Positions 33,858-44,558 of a stretch of DNA of 64,000 nt are shown one piece after another (within the stretch, counting starts at the first letter, position 1; each line of letters opens with the position of its first letter). The notes below the pieces were generated by a model. It did not search any database. It saw only the letters and a program-made list of their open reading frames with translations, and had not been told where the DNA came from. The translations under genes and the position numbers were made by a program. Origin of the DNA: Pseudaminobacter soli (ex Li et al. 2025) (GTDB lineage: Bacteria; Pseudomonadota; Alphaproteobacteria; Rhizobiales; Rhizobiaceae); NCBI RefSeq assembly GCF_003012705.1, contig NZ_PXYL01000004.1, forward strand, positions 434,001-498,000. Reading direction: 5' to 3'.

Positions 33858-35573
33858 TTGACAGCTCTTGAGCGCAACAACGACGCAATCCCGGACCAGG
33901 CTCCACGCCCGGCCCCGCTTCGCGTGAGGCGCAACCGGCATCCTGGCGCGCATCTTCTGGCGCTCGCCGTTTCGGCCTGCGTTCTGCTGCCGATCCTGTC
34001 GCTCGCCTATGTGGCGCTGAGCGGCACCGGCGAGGACTGGCCGCATCTGGCGAGGAACGTGCTGCCCGGCTCCGCCCTCACCACGCTCTACCTCATGGCG
34101 ATGGTCGCAGCCGCCACCTCCATCATCGGCGTCGCCGGCGCCTGGCTGGTGGTGGGCTTTGACTTCCCTCTGCGCCGGACGCTCTCCTGGGCGCTGGTGT
34201 TGCCGCTTGCGGTGCCCACCTATCTGGCGGCCTATGCCTTCGGCGAGTTCTTCCACTACACGGGTCCGGTGCAAAGCCTGGTGCGCAGCATCTTCGGTTT
34301 CCAGACCATCCGCGACTACTGGTTTCCCGACATACGCACGACGCCCGGGGCCGCCTTCGTGCTGTCGTCGGTGCTCTACCCTTACGTCTATCTCACCACG
34401 CGCGTGATCTTCCTCATGCAGGGCCGCAACATTGCCGACGCCGCACGCACGCTGGGCGCCGGGCCGGCCAAGGTGTTCTGGCGCGTGCTGCTGCCGGTAG
34501 CGCGGCCGGCAATCGTCGCCGGCGTGGCGCTGATACTGATGGAGACGGTCAACGACATCGGCGCAGCCGAATATCTCGGCGTGCGCACGCTGACCTTTTC
34601 CATCTACGCCACCTGGCTGAACCGCGGCAGCCTCGAAGGCGGCGCGCAGATCGCGCTGGTAATGCTGATGTTGGTCTTCGCGCTGCTGGGCGCCGAGCAA
34701 TGGGCAAGGCGCCGCCAGCGCTTCCACACCGGCCGCGCCACGCATATGCAGGCGCGCCCGCCCCGCACCCGCCTGCGCGGCAGGCGCGCAGTTGCCGCCC
34801 TTCTGGCCACCGGGCTGCCGGTGCTTGCCGGCTTCGGCATCCCGCTTTTCGTCTTCGGCCAATATGCCGCCCGGCGGCTGGAGCAGTTCGCGTCGCCGGC
34901 TCTCGGCCGCGCCTTCCTGCACAGCCTCGCCACGGCGACCGCAACCGCTATCATCACCGTTCTGCTGGCGCTTTTCCTCATCAACGCCGTGCGTCTTTGC
35001 CGCTCGCGCGGCATCACCATCGCGGTGCGGCTGGCCTCGATCGGCTACGCCCTGCCCGGCGGCATTTTGGGCCTAGGCCTTTTGTTCGCGCTGGCCCGCT
35101 TCGACAACACTCTGGACGGTTTTATGCGCGCGGAACTCGGCTTCAGCACCGGGCTGCTGCTCACTGGCTCGGCGGCAGCGGTGGTCATCGCCTGCTCGAT
35201 CCGCTTCCTGGCGCTGGCCGAAAGCGCCATCCGCTCGGGCATGGAAAAGCTGCCGCCCAATCTCGACGAGGCCGCCCGCAGCCTCGGCCACACGCCGGCG
35301 CGCAGTGCGACCAAGGTGCTGCTGCCCCTTCTGAAACCGGCGATCTTCACAGCCGCCGTGCTGGTTTTCGTCGACACCATCAAGGAACTATCGGCGACGA
35401 TCCTGCTGCGCCCCTTCGGCTTCAACACGCTCGCCACCCATGTCTACGAGAATGCGTCGCGCGGCGTGCCGGAAGAAGGCGCGGTGGCGGCCATCCTCAT
35501 CATTCTCACGGCACTGGTGCCGGTGATGCTGCTTTCAGGCGCATTGGCGCGCGACCGCGAAGCGACGATGTGA
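33858..35573 (+). CDS. fbpB: Ferric iron ABC transporter permease
   Basis: The 571-residue protein has two homologous membrane halves of about six segments each. Each carries the EAA loop that contacts the ATPase (IADAARTLGAGPAKVFWRVLLP and LDEAARSLGHTPARSATKVLLP). It transports ferric iron across the inner membrane after FbpA. The start codon is TTG at 33858. No fbpC ATPase gene follows; the next gene is convergent, so the ATPase must be encoded elsewhere. The gap to aacS holds nothing recognisable. Confidence 0.92.
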   Translation: MTALERNNDAIPDQAPRPAPLRVRRNRHPGAHLLALAVSACVLLPILSLAYVALSGTGEDWPHLARNVLPGSALTTLYLMAMVAAATSIIGVAGAWLVVGFDFPLRRTLSWALVLPLAVPTYLAAYAFGEFFHYTGPVQSLVRSIFGFQTIRDYWFPDIRTTPGAAFVLSSVLYPYVYLTTRVIFLMQGRNIADAARTLGAGPAKVFWRVLLPVARPAIVAGVALILMETVNDIGAAEYLGVRTLTFSIYATWLNRGSLEGGAQIALVMLMLVFALLGAEQWARRRQRFHTGRATHMQARPPRTRLRGRRAVAALLATGLPVLAGFGIPLFVFGQYAARRLEQFASPALGRAFLHSLATATATAIITVLLALFLINAVRLCRSRGITIAVRLASIGYALPGGILGLGLLFALARFDNTLDGFMRAELGFSTGLLLTGSAAAVVIACSIRFLALAESAIRSGMEKLPPNLDEAARSLGHTPARSATKVLLPLLKPAIFTAAVLVFVDTIKELSATILLRPFGFNTLATHVYENASRGVPEEGAVAAILIILTALVPVMLLSGALARDREATM

Positions 35574-35834
35574 CCGGCGTCACGCCGGCAATCGCCCCTA
35601 TCCCGTAGGACAAAGAAAAGGCGCTCCAAGAGGAACGCCTGAAAAGAGAATTGCTGTCAAAACGGGACTTGAGCCTCCGAGGCGAGGACGGGATTTCTCC
35701 CTCAAGTTGAGACCGAATATCGCGGCCAACCCTTAACAAGTCCTTACCTAGGTCGGGAAATGTTTACGAATCTGTACCACTCGTGAAATCTCGGTAAATT
35801 TCCAAGTCACCTTTTGTTAGGCATATTTCGGCCC

Positions 35835-37793
<1,959 letters not shown>

Positions 37794-37827
37794 TGCACTC
37801 TCCTCCAAAAGCCTTGCCGTTATGCAT

Positions 37828-37910
37828 TGTGCGGTGCGGCGGAGCAAGACGATGTGCGCGGAACGGCAAGAATGTGCGCAAATGTCGTTACAGACTGTGC
37901 GCAAACGTCA
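37828..37910. promoter_or_regulatory. Four TGTGCG-type direct repeats upstream of acetoacetyl-CoA synthetase
   Basis: TGTGCGGTGC (37828), TGTGCGCGGA (37853), TGTGCGCAAATGTC (37873) and TGTGCGCAAACGTC (37896) recur at spacings of 25, 20 and 23 bp. The last two share 13 of 14 bases. Their position in the divergent gap suggests an operator for aacS, by inference only. Confidence 0.4.
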
Positions 37911-38019
37911 TCGCATGGCCACAAAGGCTTGAAAAGCCGTGCATGTCCGCTACACCGGTTGCGACGCAAACCGGCTGAACGCAGGCGGTCGACAGTTCGA
38001 TCAGCATGAACGAGGCACA

Positions 38020-39849
38020 ATGCCGTCACCTTTGGTCAGGCGCAGCATATGGTTGGTCGGTATGGCCGCGCTGGCCGTCGCCCTTATCATTGCGCTGGTG
38101 CCGTTCCTGGCGTCCACGCGCATCGTGCGCGACCGCATCGCCTATGAGCTGAGTTCGTGGAGCGGCTATCGCGTCACCATCGGCTCTGCCCCTGAAATCC
38201 GCGTCTGGCCGACTTTCAGCGCCATCGTAACCGATGTCGCCATGACGCCGTGGGATGCGCTCGACCACGCGCCGGTGATCGAGGCCGATCGCATCGAGAT
38301 TAAGCTTTCCGCGCTTGCCGCACTGCGCGGCGATGCCGTCTTTTCGGCGGCGGAGCTGGTCAGGCCCACTCTGCGCCTCGAGCGAATGCCGGACGGCCGC
38401 TATCTGCCCGAATTGGCCGATGGCGGCCGCATCGCAACCGCAATCCACGACGTACGCGAGGCGGTTGCCGCACATCTCGAAAGCACCGAAATCGAGCGGA
38501 GCCTTTCTACGCGGGAACTCGGCACGATCAGCATGCGCGACGGCCGCGTGACGCAATTCGCCGACGGCAAGGACGAGGAGATCCTGACCGGGCTCACCGG
38601 CAAGCTGAACTGGCCGGCGCTCAACAAGGCCGCTTCCTTCAGCCTGAGCGCCATCTGGCACGGCGAGACGGTCAACCTGGAAGCGTCGCTGCCCAAGCCG
38701 CTGGTGCTGCTTGCGGGAGGCGAAGCACCCCTGACCGCCACCCTCACCTCCGCACCGGCAACTGCCTCCTTTGACGGCGTCGTCAAGGCCGCGGAGAACG
38801 CCTATGTCGACGGCAAGATGAAGGCCGCAGCACCCTCGCTGAAGCGGTTGACCGAATGGACGGGCACCGAAATGGCCTCCACCGCCAGCGCCATCGGGTC
38901 CGTCTCCATCGCCGGCCGTCTCGTTGGCGACACCCAGCGCATGAAGCTGGAAGGCGCCGAGGTTGCCCTCGACAAGAACCCTGGCACCGGCGCGCTCGAC
39001 CTGAGCTTCAGCGAGCGCGTTCCGGTCGTTTCCGGCACGCTGGCCTTCGATACGCTCGACCTCAGCCCCATCCTCACCGCCTTCACCCCGGCGACGTCGG
39101 AGAAGGCCGCGGCGGAGATCGACCCGGTATTTGCAAACCTCATCAGCCTCGACCTGCGCCTGTCCGCCGCCCATGCCCTCTTCGGTACGGTGACGCTGGC
39201 CGATGTCGCGGCAACCGCGCAGATCAAGAACAGTATCGTCGCCTTCGACATTTCCGATGCCTCGGCCTTCGGCGGCAATTTGCAGGCCAGCGTGCGGTTC
39301 GACCGCAAACCGGAGGGCACGCAGGCGGAAATGCGCTTCCTGGCCTCCGACATCGAGGGCGGCGCCTTCGGCGCGGCCGCCGGCATGACCCGGCTGGTGC
39401 CGATCGGCCGCGGCAACATCTCGCTCATCCTGAAGGGGCCGGGCCGCGTCTGGGAATCCATCCTCGAAAACGGCGAAGGCACCATCTCGGCGAGTTTTGG
39501 ACCGGGCGCCCTGCCCGACTTCGATCTCCAGGGCTTTCAGAAGCGCTGCGACGACGGCGGCTTCTTTGCCCTCGACGAGGTGTCGAAGGGCACTCTGCCC
39601 ATCGATGGCGCGGAGCTCAAGGCGACAATCGCCCATGGCGTGATCCGGCTGGAGAAGGCGGAAGCCCGCTCGGCCCAGGGCAGGCTCTGGCTCACCGGCA
39701 TCATCCCCTATGTCAGCCGCGGCCTGGCACTGTCGGGCGGCATCGTGCCGCCGGACGCGCCGACGATGGAAGACGCGCCGCCAACCGCCAGCTTCTTCGT
39801 CGGCGGCTCGTGGAAGGCTCCGTTCATCTCGCCGGTTAACAGCGACTGA
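38020..39849 (+). CDS. AsmA-family protein
   Basis: The 609-residue protein has one N-terminal membrane anchor (IWLVGMAALAVALIIALVPFL) followed by a long beta-rich domain with the AsmA signatures YELSSWSGYRVTIGSAPEIRVWPTFSAIVTDV and, near the C-terminus, FALDEVSKGTLPIDGAELKATIAHGVIRLEKAEARS. AsmA-like proteins are thought to carry lipids between the inner and outer membranes. The ATG at 38020 precedes the anchor; an upstream frame extension is not supported. Confidence 0.9.
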   Translation: MPSPLVRRSIWLVGMAALAVALIIALVPFLASTRIVRDRIAYELSSWSGYRVTIGSAPEIRVWPTFSAIVTDVAMTPWDALDHAPVIEADRIEIKLSALAALRGDAVFSAAELVRPTLRLERMPDGRYLPELADGGRIATAIHDVREAVAAHLESTEIERSLSTRELGTISMRDGRVTQFADGKDEEILTGLTGKLNWPALNKAASFSLSAIWHGETVNLEASLPKPLVLLAGGEAPLTATLTSAPATASFDGVVKAAENAYVDGKMKAAAPSLKRLTEWTGTEMASTASAIGSVSIAGRLVGDTQRMKLEGAEVALDKNPGTGALDLSFSERVPVVSGTLAFDTLDLSPILTAFTPATSEKAAAEIDPVFANLISLDLRLSAAHALFGTVTLADVAATAQIKNSIVAFDISDASAFGGNLQASVRFDRKPEGTQAEMRFLASDIEGGAFGAAAGMTRLVPIGRGNISLILKGPGRVWESILENGEGTISASFGPGALPDFDLQGFQKRCDDGGFFALDEVSKGTLPIDGAELKATIAHGVIRLEKAEARSAQGRLWLTGIIPYVSRGLALSGGIVPPDAPTMEDAPPTASFFVGGSWKAPFISPVNSD

Positions 39850-39882
39850 CAGAAGGCCTTGCCGGCCACTTCAGATGTGACA

Positions 39883-40045
39883 GTGCGTCCTTCGAAGCCC
39901 GCTGCGCTCGCACCTCAGGATGAGGCGGTCTGTGCGTTTCAAGCCAAGTCCTGAAAGGCTCTGCCCGTCAGGCCTTGGGTGAGATGAGTTCCGACGGTCC
40001 TCATCCTGAGTTGCTCGCCCGCAGGGCGAGCCTCGAAGGACGCAC
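39883..40045. repeat. Palindromic intergenic repeat, family 2, copy D
   Basis: Outer arms at 39883-39925 and 39999-40045 (GTGCGTCCTTCGA... with ...TCGAAGGACGCAC) are complementary over about 43 positions with few mismatches, and contain CTCAGGATGAGG and a GCGAGC/GCTCGC inner pair. A related copy is at 63194-63340. It lies between the ends of the convergent AsmA and potI genes. Confidence 0.85.
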
Positions 40046-40046
40046 C

Positions 40047-40082
40047 AAAAAAATCAGACCCCACGCCGTCGGCGCAGGGTCT
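40047..40082 (-). terminator. Terminator of the pot operon, after potI
   Basis: AGACCC with inner CGCC pairs with GGCG and GGGTCT. On the minus strand TTTTTTT follows. It starts 7 bp after the potI stop. Confidence 0.8.
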
Positions 40083-40089
40083 TTTACGT

Positions 40090-40908
40090 TCAGCCGCGCT
40101 GGGCGGCCTGCTCGTCGCGCAAGCGCTGGACTTCGCGCTGCTTGTTGACCACGGAGGCGGCAATCACGCCGATGGCGACGACCGCGATCAGGATCGTACA
40201 GGCCGCGTTGATCTCCGGCGTCACGCCAAGGCGCACCTGGCTGTAGATCTTCATCGGCAGCGTGGTGGCGCCCGGACCCGAGGTGAAGCTGGCGATGACC
40301 AAATCGTCCAGCGACAGGGTGAAGGCCAGCATCCAGCCCGAAATGATCGCGGGCAGGATCACCGGGAAGGTGATCTGGAAGAAGGTCTTCACCGGCGGCG
40401 CGCCAAGATCCATCGCCGCTTCCTCCAGCGAACGGTCGAAGGTCAGCAGGCGCGACTGCACCACCACCGCCACGAAGCACATGGTCAGCGTGATATGCGC
40501 CAGCGTCACGGTCAGGAAGCCGCGATCGAGCCCGACGGCCACGAAGAGCAGCAGCAGCGACAGGCCGGTGATGACTTCCGGCATGACCAGCGGCGCAAAC
40601 ACCATGCCCGAGAACAGCACGCGTCCGCGGAAGCGCGTGTAGCGCGTCAGCGTCAGCGCCGCGAGCGTGCCGAGCACGGTCGCGACGGTGGCCGAGATGA
40701 GCGCGACGCGAGCGGTGACCCAGGCCGCGTCCATCAGGCCCTTGTTCTGGAACAGCGACCCGTACCACTTGGTCGAGAAGCCACCCCAGACGGTGACGAG
40801 CTTGGACTCGTTGAAGGAAAAGACCACGAGAAGGACGATCGGCAGGTAGAGGAAGGCAAAGCCCAGCACGATCGAGGTGACGTTGAAACGGCTCCAGCTG
40901 CTATTCAT
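40090..40908 (-). CDS. potI: Polyamine ABC transporter permease PotI
   Basis: The 272-residue permease has six membrane segments and the EAA loop LEEAAMDLGAPPVKTFFQITFPVILPAI. It belongs to the spermidine/putrescine group and pairs with PotH in the inner membrane. It is the last gene of the potFGHI operon, starting 6 bp after the potH stop. Order and spacing match a classic putrescine importer. Confidence 0.93.
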   Translation of the reverse strand: MNSSWSRFNVTSIVLGFAFLYLPIVLLVVFSFNESKLVTVWGGFSTKWYGSLFQNKGLMDAAWVTARVALISATVATVLGTLAALTLTRYTRFRGRVLFSGMVFAPLVMPEVITGLSLLLLFVAVGLDRGFLTVTLAHITLTMCFVAVVVQSRLLTFDRSLEEAAMDLGAPPVKTFFQITFPVILPAIISGWMLAFTLSLDDLVIASFTSGPGATTLPMKIYSQVRLGVTPEINAACTILIAVVAIGVIAASVVNKQREVQRLRDEQAAQRG

Positions 40909-40914
40909 GACACC

Positions 40915-41883
40915 TCACCTGCCCTGTTCCTGGGAGCGGGCCTGCACATGCTGGAAGAACATGATCGGAACGACCAGCACCATGAGCAGGATGATGGCCA
41001 CCGCGGACGCAACCGGCCAGTCTCGATTGTTGAAGAATTCGTTCCACAGCGTGCGACCGATCATCAGTGTCTGCGATCCGCCGAGCAGGTCGGGAATGAC
41101 GAACTCGCCCACGACCGGGATGAACACGAGCAGGCAGCCCGCGACGACGCCGGGGATGGAGAGCGGGAACGTGACCTTCCAGAAGGCGCCGATGGGCCTG
41201 CAGCCCAGGTCCTGCGCCGCCTCGATCAGCGAATAATCCATCTTCTCCAGCGCCGAATAGAGCGGCAGGATCATGAACGGCAGGTAGGAATAGACGATAC
41301 CGATGAAGATCGCGGTGTGGGTATTGAGGATGATCAGCGGCTCGTTGATCAGCCCCAAGCCCTGCAGGAGCTGGTTGAGCAGCCCTTCCGGCTTGAGGAT
41401 GCCGATCCAGGCATAGACGCGGATCAGGAACGAGGTCCAGAACGGCAGGATCACCAGCATCAGCAAGGTGGGCCGCAGCGTGGCCGGGGCGCGCGCCATG
41501 CCATAGGCGATCGGATAGCCGACGATGAGCGTCAGCACCGTCGAGATGGCGGCAATAGTAAGGCTCGAGACATAAGCGTTGAAGTAGAGCGCGTCCTGCG
41601 TCAGCCAGACATAGTTGTCGAAGCTGAGCTGCTTGATCAGCGTCCAGAACCCGCCGATCCCCCCGGACAGATCCAAAGCCGGCGTATAGGGCGGCATCGA
41701 GATCGCCGACTGCGACAGCGAGATCTTGAAGACGATGATGAAGGGGACGAGGAAGAAGACTAGAAGCCAGAGATACGGGACGATGATGACCAGCCGGTTC
41801 TTCACCGCGCTGGCAGCCCGGACAAGGGCCGAGCTGCTCTCGTAGGGCGAGCTTCCGGAGGCGACGATTGCGGTATCGGACAT
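40915..41883 (-). CDS. potH: Polyamine ABC transporter permease PotH
   Basis: The 322-residue inner-membrane permease has a hydrophilic N-terminal stretch, six membrane segments and the EAA loop LIEAAQDLGCRPIGAFWKVTFPLSIPGV. With PotI it forms the channel for putrescine. GGAGGCGG precedes the ATG. The gap to potG is 9 bp. Confidence 0.93.
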   Translation of the reverse strand: MSDTAIVASGSSPYESSSALVRAASAVKNRLVIIVPYLWLLVFFLVPFIIVFKISLSQSAISMPPYTPALDLSGGIGGFWTLIKQLSFDNYVWLTQDALYFNAYVSSLTIAAISTVLTLIVGYPIAYGMARAPATLRPTLLMLVILPFWTSFLIRVYAWIGILKPEGLLNQLLQGLGLINEPLIILNTHTAIFIGIVYSYLPFMILPLYSALEKMDYSLIEAAQDLGCRPIGAFWKVTFPLSIPGVVAGCLLVFIPVVGEFVIPDLLGGSQTLMIGRTLWNEFFNNRDWPVASAVAIILLMVLVVPIMFFQHVQARSQEQGR

Positions 41884-41892
41884 GACCGCCTC

Positions 41893-43035
41893 CTATTTCG
41901 CCAGCACCACGCCCGCATCCGGGCTGAAGGAAATCCAGGCCCTGTCGTTCCAGCTCAGGGGGTCGTCCGATATGCGCGAGGCGTTGAGCGAACTGGTCTT
42001 CACCACATGACCGTCAGCAAGCTTGACGTGATAGACGGTCATGTCGCCGAGATAGGCGATGTCGTAGATCTCGCCCTCGGCGACGTTGACATCGTCATTG
42101 GCCGGCTTGCGCGAGGAGACCTTGATCTTCTCGGGACGGATCGCGAAAACCACCGGGCTGCCCGCGGACGCGGCACCGGCGTTCTTGGTCATGATGGTGA
42201 GGCCGTTGCTGCTGGCGATCCTGGCGCCGCTGTCGTCGCGGCTCGCAACGGTTCCCTCGAACATGTTGACGTTGCCGACGAAGCCGGCGACGAAGCGCGA
42301 GCTTGGCGCCTCGTAGACTTCGGCTGGCGTTGCCACCTGCATCACCTCGCCCTTGTCGAGAATGGCGATGCGGTCGGCCATGGTCATGGCCTCTTCCTGG
42401 TCGTGCGTGACGACGATGAAGGTGAGGCCCAGGCTCTGCTGCAGGTCCATCAGCTCGAACTGGGTTTCTTCGCGCAGCTTCTTGTCGAGCGCGCCGAGCG
42501 GCTCGTCGAGCAGCAGCACCTTAGGCCGCTTGGCGACAGAACGCGCCAGGGCGACACGCTGGCGCTGGCCGCCGGAAAGCTGGTGCGGCTTGCGCTTGGC
42601 AAACTGCTCGAGCTTGACCAGCCGCAGCATCTCGGCCACGCGCGTTCCGATCTCGGCCTTGGGCATGCCTTCCTGCTTGAGGCCGAAGGCGATGTTGGCT
42701 TCCACGGTCATATGCGGAAACAGCGCATAGGACTGGAACATCATGTTGACCGGCCGGCGGTAGGGCGGAATGCCGCGCAGGTCCTGTCCGTCGAGCAGAA
42801 TCCGGCCGGCGGTCGGCTCGTCGAAGCCGGCCAGCATGCGCAGCAAGGTCGACTTGCCGCAACCCGACGCGCCGAGCAGCGCGAAGAACTCGCGCTCGAA
42901 CACGGTCAGCGACAGGTTGTTGACGGCGGTGAAATCACCAAACCGCTTGGTGACATTCTCGAAGGCGATATAGGGCTTGGCTGCCGGATCGTTCCACGGC
43001 GTAAAGCTTCTGCGGATGCTTCCGAGCGATTTCAT
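41893..43035 (-). CDS. potG: Polyamine ABC transporter ATPase PotG
   Basis: The 380-residue ATPase has a Walker A motif at residues 55-62 (GASGCGKST), the signature LSGGQRQRVALARS, Walker B LLLDEPLGALD and the H-loop THDQEEAM. A C-terminal TOBE regulatory domain follows, as in PotA/PotG. It drives the PotH/PotI permease. It is separated from potF by a hairpin, which allows high levels of the binding protein. Confidence 0.95.
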   Translation of the reverse strand: MKSLGSIRRSFTPWNDPAAKPYIAFENVTKRFGDFTAVNNLSLTVFEREFFALLGASGCGKSTLLRMLAGFDEPTAGRILLDGQDLRGIPPYRRPVNMMFQSYALFPHMTVEANIAFGLKQEGMPKAEIGTRVAEMLRLVKLEQFAKRKPHQLSGGQRQRVALARSVAKRPKVLLLDEPLGALDKKLREETQFELMDLQQSLGLTFIVVTHDQEEAMTMADRIAILDKGEVMQVATPAEVYEAPSSRFVAGFVGNVNMFEGTVASRDDSGARIASSNGLTIMTKNAGAASAGSPVVFAIRPEKIKVSSRKPANDDVNVAEGEIYDIAYLGDMTVYHVKLADGHVVKTSSLNASRISDDPLSWNDRAWISFSPDAGVVLAK

Positions 43036-43213
43036 TTACTTCTCCACCTAATTCGGTCCCCGTTGCGGCCGTTCCGTCAAAGCGGAAGCGCATGCCGCCA
43101 TTTCGTGACAGCTTCGCGACCCTTCCGAATATTCTTCCGGTTCCGGATCGCGGCTTTGCGGAAACCCGTCTGTGGACTCGGGGGGTGCCTGAGTTCACAA
43201 AGAGGCTTCCGGA

Positions 43214-43240
43214 GAAAGGCCCCGCGCTTCTGGCGGGGCC
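43214..43240 (-). terminator. Hairpin between potF and potG
   Basis: GGCCCCGC pairs with GCGGGGCC (minus-strand view), extended by CCGG/CCGG flanks, with a short TTTCT after it. It probably gives partial termination after potF. Confidence 0.6.
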
Positions 43241-43254
43241 CTTCCGGATGATCG

Positions 43255-44352
43255 TTACTGGCCGGTCACCACCTTGGTCCACAGGCGCGTCACCTGACGC
43301 TGCGACTTGGTGTCGTAAGGCGAGACGGTGAACAGCTTGTCCAGGACTTCCGGGGTCGGGTAGACGGCCGGGTCCTCGAGGATCTCCTTGTTCACGAAGG
43401 CCTGCGCGGCCTTGTTGCCGCTCGGGAAGTAGACGAAGTTGGTCGACTTGGCGATGACTTCGGGCTTCATCATGTAGTTGAGGAAGGCATGCGCTTCCTC
43501 GACATGCGGCGCGTCGGCGGGAATGGCCATCTGGTCGAACCACATTTCCGCGCCTTCCTTCGGGATCACGTAACCGACCTCGACGCCCTGCTTGGCTTCC
43601 TCGGCGCGGTCGCGGGCCTGGAACACGTCGCCCGACCAGCCGATGGCCATGCAGATGTCGCCATTGGCCAGCGCGTTGATGTATTCGGACGAGTGGAACT
43701 TGCGCACATAGGGGCGCACCTTCAGCAGAACCTCTTCGACCTTGGCGAGGTCTTCAGCCTTGGTCGATTCCGGATCGAGGCCGAGATACCTCAGCACCGA
43801 CGGGATGACGTCGGTCGGCGAGTCGAGGAAATAGACGCCGCAATCGGAGAGCTTTGCCAGCTTCTCGGGATTGAAGACGATGTCCCAGCTGTCGATCTGG
43901 TCGGTGCCGAGCGCTTCTTCGACCTTCTTCTTGTTGAAGCCGAGGCCGACCGTGCCCCACATGTAGTTGATCGAGTATTCGTTACCCGGATCGTATTTCG
44001 CGGTGCGCTCCGAAACCACGTCCCACATGTTGGAGAGGTTGGGCAGCTTGGACTTGTCGAGCTTCTGGAACACGCCGGCGGAAATCTGGCGCGAAAGGAA
44101 GTTTGCCGTCGGCACGACCACGTCATAGCCGCTGCCGCCCGCCAAAAGCTTGGTCTCAAGGATTTCGTTGGAATCGAAGACGTCGTAGACGACCTTGATG
44201 CCGGTTTCCTTGGTGAAGTCGGTGATGATCGAACTGTCGATGTAGTCGGACCAATTGTAGACGTTGACGACACGTTCCTGCGCGTAAGCACTGACGCTGA
44301 TCAACGTCGCCAAAGCCGATGTGGCGGTGAGCCAAAACGCTTTGCTAACCAT
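43255..44352 (-). CDS. potF: Periplasmic putrescine-binding protein PotF
   Basis: The 365-residue protein has a signal peptide (cleaved after SAYAQ) and the PotF/PotD fold, beginning VVNVYNWSDYIDSSIITDFTKETGIKVVYDVFDSNE, which is a family hallmark. It captures putrescine or a related polyamine in the periplasm. AGGGAGATTGAG precedes the ATG. It is the first gene of the pot operon and lies just downstream of the PuuA-like gene, all on the same strand. Confidence 0.94.
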   Translation of the reverse strand: MVSKAFWLTATSALATLISVSAYAQERVVNVYNWSDYIDSSIITDFTKETGIKVVYDVFDSNEILETKLLAGGSGYDVVVPTANFLSRQISAGVFQKLDKSKLPNLSNMWDVVSERTAKYDPGNEYSINYMWGTVGLGFNKKKVEEALGTDQIDSWDIVFNPEKLAKLSDCGVYFLDSPTDVIPSVLRYLGLDPESTKAEDLAKVEEVLLKVRPYVRKFHSSEYINALANGDICMAIGWSGDVFQARDRAEEAKQGVEVGYVIPKEGAEMWFDQMAIPADAPHVEEAHAFLNYMMKPEVIAKSTNFVYFPSGNKAAQAFVNKEILEDPAVYPTPEVLDKLFTVSPYDTKSQRQVTRLWTKVVTGQ

Positions 44353-44558
44353 CTCAATCTCCCTTTCAGTGTTCCGTTCCCGGCGCGCGACAGGCCTTCG
44401 CGACCAGGTTTTTGAGGTTCAGCCTATTGGCCTTCAGAAAAGGCGACAAGCACGAAAGTGCCCGCCACCGGGGCAAGGACCGCCCCGGAAATTCCGGGGC
44501 AGCCCAAATTCTTGTTACCGCATCGCATATGTCGGCAGGCCGGTCGGCCTGCCCTCGG

